Assembly (NCBI GenBank): GCA_020625635.1
Contig: JAHLBL010000006.1
Span: 1 to 22,947, forward strand
Direction: 5' to 3'
Length of the DNA stretch: 22,947 nucleotides
DNA from: a bacterium
GTDB taxonomy: Bacteria > Bacillota > Clostridia > Oscillospirales > Acutalibacteraceae
The translations under genes and the position numbers were made by a program. Positions 15,595 through 22,816 of this stretch are shown here, in pieces. Position 1 is the first letter of the stretch. The number at the start of each line of letters is the position of its first letter. The notes under the pieces were generated by a model. It did no database searches and was not told where the DNA came from. It saw only the letters and a program-made list of their open reading frames with translations.

Positions 15595-17049
15595 ATGAAG
15601 CTTAAGAAAAGAATTATCGCGCTGAACATCGGAATGCTCGCGGTCGCGCTGTTCTCTTTTTTTTACATAACGGCGCAAGGCTCAACATTTTCACTCTATA
15701 CCTCTTGTATGTTTGAAGAAGTCACTCCTGAGAATTTGCGGGTAGAAATCAGCGACGAAAATGTTTTGAAATACGACGGCTATCGTTTCGATAACAACGA
15801 ACTCGTGGTGGATCTCAGCTCGGTCGGAAGCGGAAAAGCCGACGTAACCGTTGCCTTTTCTTTAAAAGATATCGATGATGAATTCACCACGGATTACGAA
15901 TTTAATGTTAATATGTTCGGAACTATTGTTGACAGAACAGAAGGACGAATCAATTTCAACGGCTTCAGAGTAATTATTGACGCGATCCTCGCTCAGCTTA
16001 TAATGACCGAGATCGTTATGCTGTGGATGTTCCTTGATTACCGAAAGAAGGGCAATTTCTCATATCCGATGATCGCCTGCGGCGGTTTAAGCATCTATTT
16101 CGGAATCCTGATAGGGTATATAGTCCACTATATGATAAACGAGCATTTGCACAGTTTCTACTTCTTCCTGAGCCTTGTTACGTCTGCGGGAATGATGACG
16201 CTGTTGTTCCTTGCTCCGTTTATGCTTATACTCACTTTCCTGATCGCGTTCAGCAACATCCATCTTATGCGTCACGAGGGTTTCCGCCCCGTGAACGCTC
16301 TGGGAATAGTTTTCGTCATACTCTGGATAATAGGAGCTGTAATGACTATAGGGGTTTACTTTATCCCCACATTGATGTATACAGGCTGGTATGTGAAAAT
16401 CCTTCTTCCGCTTATTTATATTATCGGATATCTGGAGTCTATGTTTGTGTCCACGGTTCTGAGTTCCTTCCTGGCTACCCGTTACAGGATCCCGTATGAC
16501 CGCGACTATATTATAATCCTCGGCTGCGCTATCCGCAGCGACGGAACGCCTACGCCGCTCCTTAAGGCGCGTGTTGACAGCGCCGTTGAGTTCGAGAAAA
16601 AGCAGTTTGAAAAAACAGGCAAGCACGCTTTCTTCGTTCCTTCGGGCGGTCAGGGCTCGGACGAGGTTATCTCCGAGGGCGAGTGTATGGAGAACTACCT
16701 GCTCAGTCTCGGCATTCCAGCCGAACAGATCGTCCGCGAGGACAAGAGCGTAAACACCCTCGAGAATATGAAGCTCTCTAAGGCGGTTATCGATAAGCAC
16801 GCCGGGAACTCCGACGACTGCAAAATCGCGTTCTCCACGACCAACTACCACGTTTTCAGGGGCTATGTCCTCGCGAAGAAATGCGGCTTTAAAGCAAACG
16901 GAATTTCCGCAAAAACGAAAAACTATTTTTATCCGAATGCTTTTCTGCGCGAGTTTATCGGTCTGCTGTTTGACCAAAAATGGAAACACATATTCTTTGT
17001 TTCGCTGATAATAATATTTATGACCTATATTATGTATTTGCATAGATAA
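15595..17049 (+). CDS. Multi-pass membrane protein with C-terminal YdcF/DUF218 domain
   Basis: A 484-residue protein starting at ATG 15595, with GGGAGGG 6-12 bases upstream. Residues 5-27 form a first membrane segment; 30-120 look like a small external beta domain; then about five membrane segments follow (125-147, 157-180, 187-220, 235-258, 268-293). Residues 304-450 are a DUF218 (YdcF/SanA/ElyC) domain with all family motifs: 'ILGCAIRSDGTPTPLLKARVDSA' in part (308 on), SGGQGSDE..SEGE (350-363), SVNTLENM (385-392) and TTNYHVFRG (415-423). A final hydrophobic segment lies at 465-481. Family members are linked to cell-envelope maintenance and vancomycin/SDS tolerance, but the reaction is not established. 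It is a single-gene transcript between strong promoter and terminator. Confidence 0.88.
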   Translation: MKLKKRIIALNIGMLAVALFSFFYITAQGSTFSLYTSCMFEEVTPENLRVEISDENVLKYDGYRFDNNELVVDLSSVGSGKADVTVAFSLKDIDDEFTTDYEFNVNMFGTIVDRTEGRINFNGFRVIIDAILAQLIMTEIVMLWMFLDYRKKGNFSYPMIACGGLSIYFGILIGYIVHYMINEHLHSFYFFLSLVTSAGMMTLLFLAPFMLILTFLIAFSNIHLMRHEGFRPVNALGIVFVILWIIGAVMTIGVYFIPTLMYTGWYVKILLPLIYIIGYLESMFVSTVLSSFLATRYRIPYDRDYIIILGCAIRSDGTPTPLLKARVDSAVEFEKKQFEKTGKHAFFVPSGGQGSDEVISEGECMENYLLSLGIPAEQIVREDKSVNTLENMKLSKAVIDKHAGNSDDCKIAFSTTNYHVFRGYVLAKKCGFKANGISAKTKNYFYPNAFLREFIGLLFDQKWKHIFFVSLIIIFMTYIMYLHR

Positions 17050-17050
17050 G

Positions 17051-17093
17051 AAAACTCCGTGAGCTGCGGCAAGCCGCCTCACGGAGTTTTTAG
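17051..17093. terminator. Strong bidirectional terminator
   Basis: AAAACTCCGTGAG (17051-17063) and CTCACGGAGTTTT (17078-17090) are a perfect 13-base stem with an inner GCGGC/GCCGC stem (17066-17077). A4 on one side and T5 on the other let it serve both the YdcF-family gene and the convergent minus-strand pair. Confidence 0.92.
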
Positions 17094-17131
17094 TATACTT
17101 TATCTGAAATTGTCTGAACCTGACGGCGCTC

Positions 17132-17998
17132 TTATACTGTCAGCTCACGCTCGATTGCGTAGAACGCGTCGTAAAGCTGTGACGGTACTGTTCTGTCGTC
17201 ACTGATTGTCTGCTCGCTGCCGTCCTCAAAAACGAAGGTCAGCGCCTTTCTGCAGGGCAGCTTATACTCAACCTGAGGAAGCCTGTCCCACAGCAGAACG
17301 GCGTTTTTTTCTGCCGCGGCGCGTATCCGTTCTATCACGTCGCCCGAAACGTTTTTCGTGTACTCGTACAGCTTCGGTTCCTCAAACTTGTAAATCTTGT
17401 TGAGAGTATAGCCGCCTTCGTCGTTCGGCTTCAGCGTACATCTCGTGTAGCCGAAGTCGTTTTCGTCAAAGAACTTTACGGCGGTAATAGATTCGGCACA
17501 AGGGAGAGGCGCGCCCGCCGTTTTCATAGCCTCGCTGAAAAGCGAGCGCAGCTCAACGCCGAACTCCATACTCAGAATCGGGCACTGATTGTCCGAGAAG
17601 CTTATTACTTCGCCGTCCGCGTAATTGATTTTTACCTCGCCGCCGAAGTTTTTCGGAAGTCCGTGCGTGAACGAGTGCTCTCCGTTCCCTTTCGCGAGCT
17701 GTTCGTCGTTTACGAGCTTCACAAGCGCGGGGAAGACGTCCTCGCTTACGAATGCCCACGAGCATTCTCTCTTCTCGTAAAGCTCAAGCGTTTCGAGCAG
17801 CAGAAAGCTCCCGCCCTCAAGCTTTGCGGCAAACGCCGAAATGAACTCGAGCGTTCCGGACAAATCCGAACGCTCGCCGAACGGTATCGGCAGCTCCGAT
17901 TCTGCTTTAAAGAAAAGCATATCCGTTGATTTTATTTCCTTCGGAGCGTTACTGTCGTAGTGACGGGTGGTTCCTCCGCACATTACAGGCTCACGCAT
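17132..17998 (-). CDS. Hypothetical cytosolic protein, coupled to the six-TM protein gene
   Basis: A 288-residue protein that I do not recognise beyond resembling uncharacterised clostridial proteins. There is no signal peptide or membrane segment. It begins 'MREPVMCGGT' with 'SNAPKEIKSTDMLFF' near residues 16-30, a Gly-rich 'FGGEVKINYADGEVISFSDN' stretch in the middle and a beta-rich acidic C-terminus ('LTFVFEDGSEQTISDDRTV'). The two similar strand-turn elements ('YADGEVISFSD' and 'FEDGSEQTISD') suggest an internal duplication. ATG 17998 follows AAGGAG and overlaps the end of the upstream gene by 8 bases (ATGCGTGA), so translation is probably coupled. Overall acidic. Confidence 0.75.
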   Translation of the reverse strand: MREPVMCGGTTRHYDSNAPKEIKSTDMLFFKAESELPIPFGERSDLSGTLEFISAFAAKLEGGSFLLLETLELYEKRECSWAFVSEDVFPALVKLVNDEQLAKGNGEHSFTHGLPKNFGGEVKINYADGEVISFSDNQCPILSMEFGVELRSLFSEAMKTAGAPLPCAESITAVKFFDENDFGYTRCTLKPNDEGGYTLNKIYKFEEPKLYEYTKNVSGDVIERIRAAAEKNAVLLWDRLPQVEYKLPCRKALTFVFEDGSEQTISDDRTVPSQLYDAFYAIERELTV

Positions 17999-18647
17999 TG
18001 TTCTTGCTCCTTGTTTTTGAGATCTTATTGTGGGCGAGACGCGTCACAAACCCTATCATATATGTCGCTGCAAGCATCATTATAATGGAAACGTACCAGT
18101 ATCCGCCGCGGTTCAGGGTGTAAAAGTCGACCCATCCGCCGTTTTCCGCGCCGATTATGAGGACCTCGGTCGTGTAGACGCTTCCGTAAATTACCGTAGG
18201 CAGAAGCGCGAGCAGCGACTCGGGCAGAGTGATCTCCGAATCGGTCTCAAGGAATACAAAGGTAAACAATGCCGCGAGCGGTCCCGCAAGGTGCATATGA
18301 AACGCTGTGCCGAGCAGCAGAAAGCCCGCGTCGTAAACAGGCAGTAGCAGGAAGATGACCGTCAGGAATGTCAGCATAACCGCCACCATTCCCACGAATT
18401 TGAACACGACAGCCGCGTGCGGCAGCTTATCACGCTTGCCGCGCAGGATCCCGATTTCGTACGGAATCATAACCAGCGCGGAGATCGCCGCGAGTATATT
18501 CGAGTCGGTGGTAAAGAACTTGTACGAGTCAAGCCCTGTCTCAACCAACGGATTGTTGCTGTGAAAATAGTATGATACGGTTATTGCCGTTGTCGCGATT
18601 ACCACGAGGATATTGAGAATCAACGCGGTCAGTATTCTTCTGTTCAT
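17991..18647 (-). CDS. Six-transmembrane protein, Pr6Pr / AIG1-like
   Basis: A 218-residue integral membrane protein with about six hydrophobic segments (6-28, 45-64, 77-102, 108-133, 140-165, 180-202). ATG 18647 has AAAGGAAG about 10 bases upstream; a TTG eight codons earlier (18671) is less likely. 'KFFTTDSNILAAISALV' (from 43) and a His in HLAGPL (H119) match the Thr and His positions kept in the Pr6Pr/FAR-17a/AIG1 family, some eukaryotic members of which hydrolyse fatty-acid esters of hydroxy fatty acids. Function in bacteria is unknown, and the family call is tentative. It is divergent from the BlaI-like gene, and a BlaI-type half-site overlaps its promoter. Confidence 0.75.
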   Translation of the reverse strand: MNRRILTALILNILVVIATTAITVSYYFHSNNPLVETGLDSYKFFTTDSNILAAISALVMIPYEIGILRGKRDKLPHAAVVFKFVGMVAVMLTFLTVIFLLLPVYDAGFLLLGTAFHMHLAGPLAALFTFVFLETDSEITLPESLLALLPTVIYGSVYTTEVLIIGAENGGWVDFYTLNRGGYWYVSIIMMLAATYMIGFVTRLAHNKISKTRSKNNA

Positions 18648-18683
18648 ATTGTCGCTTCCTTTCCGAAACAATTATACAATTAA

Positions 18684-18712
18684 ATAATACAACAAATAAA
18701 CTGTGTTGTAAA
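18684..18712 (-). promoter_or_regulatory. Promoter of the six-TM / hypothetical gene pair
   Basis: On the minus strand TTTACA (plus coordinates 18707-18712) and TATTAT (18684-18689) are 17 bases apart. The -35 box is part of GTTGTAA, which repeats the right half of the operator at 18750-18761, so the BlaI-like repressor may also act here. Confidence 0.55.
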
Positions 18713-18735
18713 TCAAAAAATAAAAATAAAAACTA

Positions 18736-18764
18736 TTGACAAACTCAGGTTACCGTTGTAAACT
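18736..18764 (+). promoter_or_regulatory. Promoter of the blaI-like / M56 operon
   Basis: Perfect TTGACA (18736-18741) with, after 17 bases, TAAACT (18759-18764) as a weak -10. The dyad TTACCGTTGTAA (18750-18761) overlaps the spacer and -10 box. Confidence 0.6.
18750..18761. promoter_or_regulatory. Imperfect BlaI-type operator
   Basis: TTACCGTTGTAA is an imperfect dyad with TTAC/GTAA ends, close to the TACAnnTGTA core used by BlaI/MecI repressors. It overlaps the -10 region of the repressor's own promoter, as expected for autorepression. Its centre is 26 bases from that of the perfect copy at 18776-18787. Confidence 0.5.
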
Positions 18765-18775
18765 ATAGCTAAAGA

Positions 18776-18787
18776 TTACACGTGTAA
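18776..18787. promoter_or_regulatory. Perfect BlaI-type operator palindrome
   Basis: TTACACGTGTAA is a perfect 12-base palindrome containing TACA-CG-TGTA, which fits the BlaI/MecI operator core. It lies downstream of the promoter and just before the repressor gene, where bound repressor would block transcription. Confidence 0.65.
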
Positions 18788-18813
18788 ACTACATAATGAA
18801 AGAAGATGTGATT

Positions 18814-19188
18814 ATGACAAAGGAAATCAACATATCCGACTCCGAGTGGACAGTAATGGAATATCTTTGGGACAACCCGATGGTCACGATCACGGAAATC
18901 CGAAAGGCTCTGTCATCGACAGGTTGGAGCGATTCTACGATCAAGACGTTGGTGCGCAGGCTCGTATCTAAAAACGCTGTTGCGATCAACGATGAGGCGG
19001 CGACCTTCCGCTATTACCCTTTGCTCACACAGCAGGAATGTCGGTTGAAGGAAACCAAGAGCTTTATCAATCGCGTGTATGACGGCTCTGTGAGTATGCT
19101 CGTCACCAATTTGGCGGCTGATTCCAACCTCAGTGAAAGGGAGACCGAGGAGCTGCTTGCTCTCGTTGAGAAGATGGGGAAGGAGTAA
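18814..19188 (+). CDS. BlaI/MecI-family transcriptional repressor
   Basis: A 124-residue winged-helix repressor. Start at ATG 18814 gives the usual length and N-terminus ('ISDSEWTVMEYLWDN'); an in-frame ATG at 18796 would add six residues, has no ribosome binding site and nearly touches the operator. The recognition helix is 'WSDSTIKTLVRRLVSKN' (38-54), followed by the wing (about 55-70), and the C-terminal helices dimerise. BlaR1-type proteases inactivate such repressors by cleavage near residue 101; here 'TNLAAD' sits at 98-103. The M56 protease gene starts 3 bases after the stop, so the two form a classical repressor/sensor pair. Targets are probably its own operon and perhaps the divergent pair; no beta-lactamase is present in the window. 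Confidence 0.9.
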   Translation: MTKEINISDSEWTVMEYLWDNPMVTITEIRKALSSTGWSDSTIKTLVRRLVSKNAVAINDEAATFRYYPLLTQQECRLKETKSFINRVYDGSVSMLVTNLAADSNLSERETEELLALVEKMGKE

Positions 19189-19191
19189 GCT

Positions 19192-21492
19192 ATGGGAATC
19201 AACGAGTTTACTGATTTACTGCTTTCCGGGGCATCGCGTACTTCGCCGTTCTACCCGCTTTTCGCTTATCTTATAGAATCGACCGTTTGGATTACCGTTA
19301 CCGTGGCGTTTATTCTGCTGTTTAAGCTGATTTTCCGAAACAGGCTGAGAGCAAAATGGCATTTTCTTATATGGACGATTCTGCTGATAAGACTTATTGC
19401 TCCCGTTTTGCCGTCCAGTCCCGTATCGGTATTCAACGTGATAAAGGTTGATGAGCCGATTGTTTCGCGGAACGCGGCGTACGCTTATGTCAGCGCTGAT
19501 TCCGCGGACGAAGAAGTTTCTTCTGCACGCACTCCGCGTCGTATTACGCAGGCAAATAAGCCCGAGAAAGCTTTCAAAACAGCAGCGGAGGAAGAAGAAC
19601 CCGCCGACACTGCCGAAGTTTCAACGATAACTGTCGTGCCTGTTGACGAGATCGTCGTCTGTGTCTGGCTCGGCGGAGCGGGTTTTATGCTCCTGTACTT
19701 TACAGCCGTCATGGCTGTGTATATTATCAGGCTGCGTAAGCGAAGAACCGCTTGCGGTGAAGGTGAGCTTGCTGTGCTCGGGGAGTGCAAATCACTTCTT
19801 AAAATCAGGCGCAGGGTCAAGCTGTGCCGCGGGAATACAACGCCTATGATTATCGGTTCGACGATCTTTATCCCCGACGGTATGGACGAAAAGGAACTCA
19901 GGGCGACGCTGATTCACGAGCTCTGCCATTTTAAACACCTTGATATCGTCTGGACGTCGCTCGCTGCGGTCATACTCTGTCTTAACTGGTTCAATCCGAT
20001 AATTTGGTTCTGTTTCTTTATTTTTAAGCAAGATATTGAGCTTTACTGCGACGAGCGCACATTAAAATACGATAACGACAGGCAGGCTTACGCTATGCTC
20101 CTGCTCAAAACCGCCTCGGCGCGCAGGGGACGTTTCGTCCTCGGTACAACATCGTTAGGAAGCGGCAAGTCCGATGTGAAGCGTCGTATACGTTTTCTCG
20201 CCAAGTTCAGAAAGCCGACGGTTATTATCGCGGCTGCCGCGGTTGGGTTGCTCATTGTAACTGCTGTATGCTGTCTTACAAATCCCGTGTCTCGTCCGAC
20301 CGCCGCCGACACGTCGTCGTCCGTTACACTTGAAGACTCAGCCGCTGAGCCGCAAGCTTTTGTATTCGATGATAAATCTATTCCCGAATTATATCTGGAG
20401 AACGCCGAAGCTTTAAACAAATACGTCGGAATGGAAATGGATGACGGGGAATTCGGGCGTTTTGTTGAGGCTCTGCCGAATTTGACTTATGCATCGGGGC
20501 TGATAGGGAATAACTGTGCCGTTGCGGATATCAATGACGATGGTGATGAGGAGCTTGTACACTGGCAGTTTACGGGCTCAGGGATAGCGCGTTTCGATAT
20601 TGAGGCATTTCAATCATATAAGGGTATGCTTCGGCTTATCGGCTACGGAACTATAAGTACGTCCGACGGAGACGTCGGAATGGCAGTCGCTACAGCGGAC
20701 AGCGTTAAAGTGTCGGACGACGCAAAATCTCTGATTGTTGCCAACAGATCCCGCAATCAGAAGATTCGCGTTACAATTAAAGGTACGAAAACAAAATTCG
20801 CTCCTGTTAAAGAGTACGATAACAGTATGGGAGTAATAGGCATAGGCTTAGAGGATTTCGAGACGGGAAAAGAGTCCGATCTATCTGATTATATCGATAA
20901 GGATGTCATTATGGACATAAACAGAATCATTAATAATCCTGTTCCCGACGAAAAGCTTCCCGAAAACGCATTAACCAATGATTTTGAAATTATAGTGCGA
21001 TTCAAGGATCGGAACGATTATTCTCTCGGATTTCTTGCAGATTATGACGGCGATTACTGGCTTGTGTCCGAGCCGTGGATATCGTCAGAGCTTTGGGGAC
21101 AGCCAATCAGCGACGCAAAGGCTTTGATTTCCGTTATTCATAACGGCGGGATTTACGTTGATTACGGCGAGTCTAAGCTTTATTCCGCCGATGACTTTGA
21201 TGAAGCCGTTCAGGCGGTGGAAGAAAAGTTTTCCTCCCTTAAGGGCGGAGCAGGCGAGCTGTACAAGCTGACCTATAAGGGTGATGGATACTCTGAAAAA
21301 GAACTCGCCTACTGCAATAAGCTGAGGGAAAATAATGAGCCCGAGTTCACGCAGTGTATTGTGTTTGACTCCCTGTTCCACACTGAAAAGAAGGTTGAAG
21401 GTGTATGGAACGCGGATTCCGATTACTCCTGGAGCTGGTATCTCGCGAAAAGTAAGGGCGGAAAATGGCAGGTGGTTTCATACGGTTATTGA
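19192..21492 (+). CDS. M56 (BlaR1-like) membrane metalloprotease with non-penicillin-binding sensor
   Basis: A 766-residue membrane protein; ATG 19192 follows AAGGAG that overlaps the end of the repressor gene. Membrane segments lie at about 23-45, 55-75, 155-180, 250-275 and 344-364. The cytosolic zinc site is intact: HELCH (242-246) and E283xxxD287 in 'DIELYCDERTLKY'. BlaR1 normally ends in a penicillin-binding transpeptidase-like sensor (SxxK, KTG). Here residues 370-766 show neither; instead there are a Ca-site-like DINDDGDEE segment (about 446-454), an extended beta-rich region, and a C-terminal module 'QCIVFDSLFHT...WSWYLAKSKGGKWQVVSYGY' seen on other clostridial M56 and lipoprotein sequences. 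The signal is therefore unlikely to be a beta-lactam. Probable action: an external stimulus activates the protease, which cleaves the BlaI-like repressor. Confidence 0.88.
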   Translation: MGINEFTDLLLSGASRTSPFYPLFAYLIESTVWITVTVAFILLFKLIFRNRLRAKWHFLIWTILLIRLIAPVLPSSPVSVFNVIKVDEPIVSRNAAYAYVSADSADEEVSSARTPRRITQANKPEKAFKTAAEEEEPADTAEVSTITVVPVDEIVVCVWLGGAGFMLLYFTAVMAVYIIRLRKRRTACGEGELAVLGECKSLLKIRRRVKLCRGNTTPMIIGSTIFIPDGMDEKELRATLIHELCHFKHLDIVWTSLAAVILCLNWFNPIIWFCFFIFKQDIELYCDERTLKYDNDRQAYAMLLLKTASARRGRFVLGTTSLGSGKSDVKRRIRFLAKFRKPTVIIAAAAVGLLIVTAVCCLTNPVSRPTAADTSSSVTLEDSAAEPQAFVFDDKSIPELYLENAEALNKYVGMEMDDGEFGRFVEALPNLTYASGLIGNNCAVADINDDGDEELVHWQFTGSGIARFDIEAFQSYKGMLRLIGYGTISTSDGDVGMAVATADSVKVSDDAKSLIVANRSRNQKIRVTIKGTKTKFAPVKEYDNSMGVIGIGLEDFETGKESDLSDYIDKDVIMDINRIINNPVPDEKLPENALTNDFEIIVRFKDRNDYSLGFLADYDGDYWLVSEPWISSELWGQPISDAKALISVIHNGGIYVDYGESKLYSADDFDEAVQAVEEKFSSLKGGAGELYKLTYKGDGYSEKELAYCNKLRENNEPEFTQCIVFDSLFHTEKKVEGVWNADSDYSWSWYLAKSKGGKWQVVSYGY

Positions 21493-21729
21493 TGAAAAAA
21501 GCACAAAATGCCCCCAAAACAGCTTCAAAAACAGATTTCTTGCAGGAAAAAATAAGTTTTTTTCGTGGAAATTGCAGGATTTTCTGCAAAGTTGTAAAAA
21601 ATATTCACTAAAACACAGTGGTTAAAATTCACAAAACTCCTTTTTATTCTTATTTGGAAACAATTGTACACAAAAACAATATTCCTTTTGAGAAACAAAT
21701 AGTCAACGTTCCATAATTTTCCGAACCTA
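21493..21729. other. AT-rich intergenic spacer
   Basis: No convincing gene in about 370 bases between the M56 gene and the next ATG. It holds a GAAAAAA/TTTTTTTC hairpin (21546-21564), possibly a weak terminator, and a short TTGCAG/CTGCAA hairpin (21572-21589). Otherwise it is A/T-rich filler up to the next promoter. Confidence 0.5.
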
Positions 21730-21758
21730 TTGACAATGGGTTACATGTTTGTTACAAT
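21730..21758 (+). promoter_or_regulatory. Promoter of the C39-like peptidase gene
   Basis: Perfect TTGACA (21730-21735), 17 bases, then TACAAT (21753-21758). GTTACA occurs twice, 11 bases apart, across the spacer and -10, which might be a regulator site. Confidence 0.8.
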
Positions 21759-21799
21759 GACGCCGTTGTTTGTGATTTGTCGAATGTAAGGAACAAACT

Positions 21800-21839
21800 G
21801 CAAAGCGATATTGTTGATTTAGAAGTTTGGTCGCTTGGC
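21800..21839 (+). promoter_or_regulatory. Stem-loop in the 5' leader of the peptidase gene
   Basis: GCAAAGCGA (21800-21808) pairs with TCGCTTGGC (21831-21839) with one mismatch, in a leader of about 100 bases. A further GTTTGT/ACAAAC pairing lies just upstream. The ribosome binding site AAGGAG (21854-21859) stays free, so a stabilising role fits better than a switch; no known riboswitch family is recognised. Confidence 0.4.
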
Positions 21840-21864
21840 AGAGAGGATTTAGTAAGGAGTTTTT

Positions 21865-22704
21865 ATGAATAAGAAAATCATTATCTCAGCTTGCGCCGCT
21901 GCGCTCGTAGTCGGCTCTGCGACACTCGGTGTTCACGCTTCCGTGAATTACCCCACACAGTCTGTATCGACTCTCAGCATCAACCCGATGTCTGACTGCT
22001 CGCTTGAAATCAAGCTGGATAAGAAAGAAGTAAGAGGAAGCGAAGGCAGAAAAATTACTCTTAACGCTTCCACAAACGCGGACGGCTATACAGTCAAGTT
22101 CAGAAGCAACAACAAAAAGGTTGCTTCCGTAAGCGCTGACGGTACAGTCAAGCTCAAGAAAGAGGGCACCGCGAAGATCACTGCCGAATGTAACGGCATC
22201 AAGTCGGTCTGCAAGGTTGAGGTTACTCCTCAGTCCGCTGAAAAGAAGGCTAAGGACCGCAGAGCTAAGTCAATCACCGAGAGCAATATGAGTTCTATCG
22301 TATCTCAGGTCGGTTGTCAGGTTGACTACGCTTATCCCGAGTCAACAATAATGTGCAGCGCGTATTCTTTCGCGTACGCTTATTATCAGGTCACAGGTAC
22401 ATACATCACCCCGGGCAGCGTCTGGTGCGACGGATGTACATGGGACGGCGGCACATACTATGACTTCTATTCAGAGTCGGATATGCTCAGCACAATCAAG
22501 TCGCAGATAGACCAGGACAAGTCCTGCGTAGGTCTGCTCAGTATGTCCACGACAGATACCCATTACGTAACCTTCTACGGTTACACAGGTGACGGAACAT
22601 CCCTCTCGGACTTCAAGATCTATGATCCGTGGGACGCTGCGTGCACCACAGCGGCAGGCTACGGCTACAGCTCAAACGGCTATGACGTAGTAGTAATTAA
22701 CTGA
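21865..22704 (+). CDS. Secreted Big_2 protein with C39-like papain-fold peptidase domain
   Basis: A 279-residue exported protein; ATG 21865 has AAGGAG 6 bases upstream. Signal peptide 1-25 (cleavage VHA/S). Residues about 45-121 are a compact Big_2 domain ('KVASVSADGTVKLKKEGTAKITAEC'). Residues about 140-279 look like a peptidase C39-like/papain-fold domain: nucleophile C164 in 'CSAYSFAYAY', H233 in 'THYVTFYGYTG' and D254 in 'IYDPWDA'. Such domains cut Gly-Gly leader peptides in ABC transporters or act as free cysteine peptidases. Here there is no ABC part, so a free extracellular peptidase or amidase is likely. Several extra cysteines (151, 188, 191, 221, 260) could form disulfides outside the cell. 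Single-gene unit with its own promoter and terminator. The substrate is unknown. Confidence 0.82.
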   Translation: MNKKIIISACAAALVVGSATLGVHASVNYPTQSVSTLSINPMSDCSLEIKLDKKEVRGSEGRKITLNASTNADGYTVKFRSNNKKVASVSADGTVKLKKEGTAKITAECNGIKSVCKVEVTPQSAEKKAKDRRAKSITESNMSSIVSQVGCQVDYAYPESTIMCSAYSFAYAYYQVTGTYITPGSVWCDGCTWDGGTYYDFYSESDMLSTIKSQIDQDKSCVGLLSMSTTDTHYVTFYGYTGDGTSLSDFKIYDPWDAACTTAAGYGYSSNGYDVVVIN

Positions 22705-22716
22705 TAATAAAACTGT

Positions 22717-22751
22717 GAGGCAGTCTTTTTAAAGGCTGCCTCGGTTTTTTT
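22717..22751 (+). terminator. Terminator of the C39-like peptidase gene
   Basis: GAGGCAG (22717-22723) / CTGCCTC (22736-22742) hairpin followed by GG and T7. Confidence 0.88.
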
Positions 22752-22767
22752 GTACCGTTTTATAAGC

Positions 22768-22801
22768 AAAAAAAGAGACTGTCGCGTATGCAACAGTCTC
22801 T
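22768..22801 (-). terminator. Terminator of rpmB
   Basis: On the minus strand AGAGACTGT / ACAGTCTCT form a perfect 9-base stem with a 10-base loop, followed by a T7 run (plus-strand A-run at 22768-22774). It lies 16 bases after the rpmB stop codon. Confidence 0.9.
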
Positions 22802-22816
22802 GAATTGCGGTTTATT

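Noticed and set aside
16087..17082. 331-codon minus-strand frame opposite the YdcF-family gene
   Set aside because: The plus-strand gene has all DUF218 motifs and a perfect promoter; the antisense product matches no family and runs through the terminator.
18796..18813. Upstream ATG for the BlaI-like repressor
   Set aside because: It lacks a ribosome binding site, lies 8 bases from the operator and adds six residues not typical of the family; ATG 18814 is preferred.
20527..20553. Dockerin-like Ca-binding loop in the M56 sensor
   Set aside because: A single DINDDGDEE loop without the second repeat or helix; dockerins need two. More likely an isolated Ca site or chance.
18736..21492. Beta-lactam resistance locus
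   Set aside because: BlaI/M56 resemble bla regulators, but there is no beta-lactamase or PBP2a gene and the sensor lacks penicillin-binding motifs.
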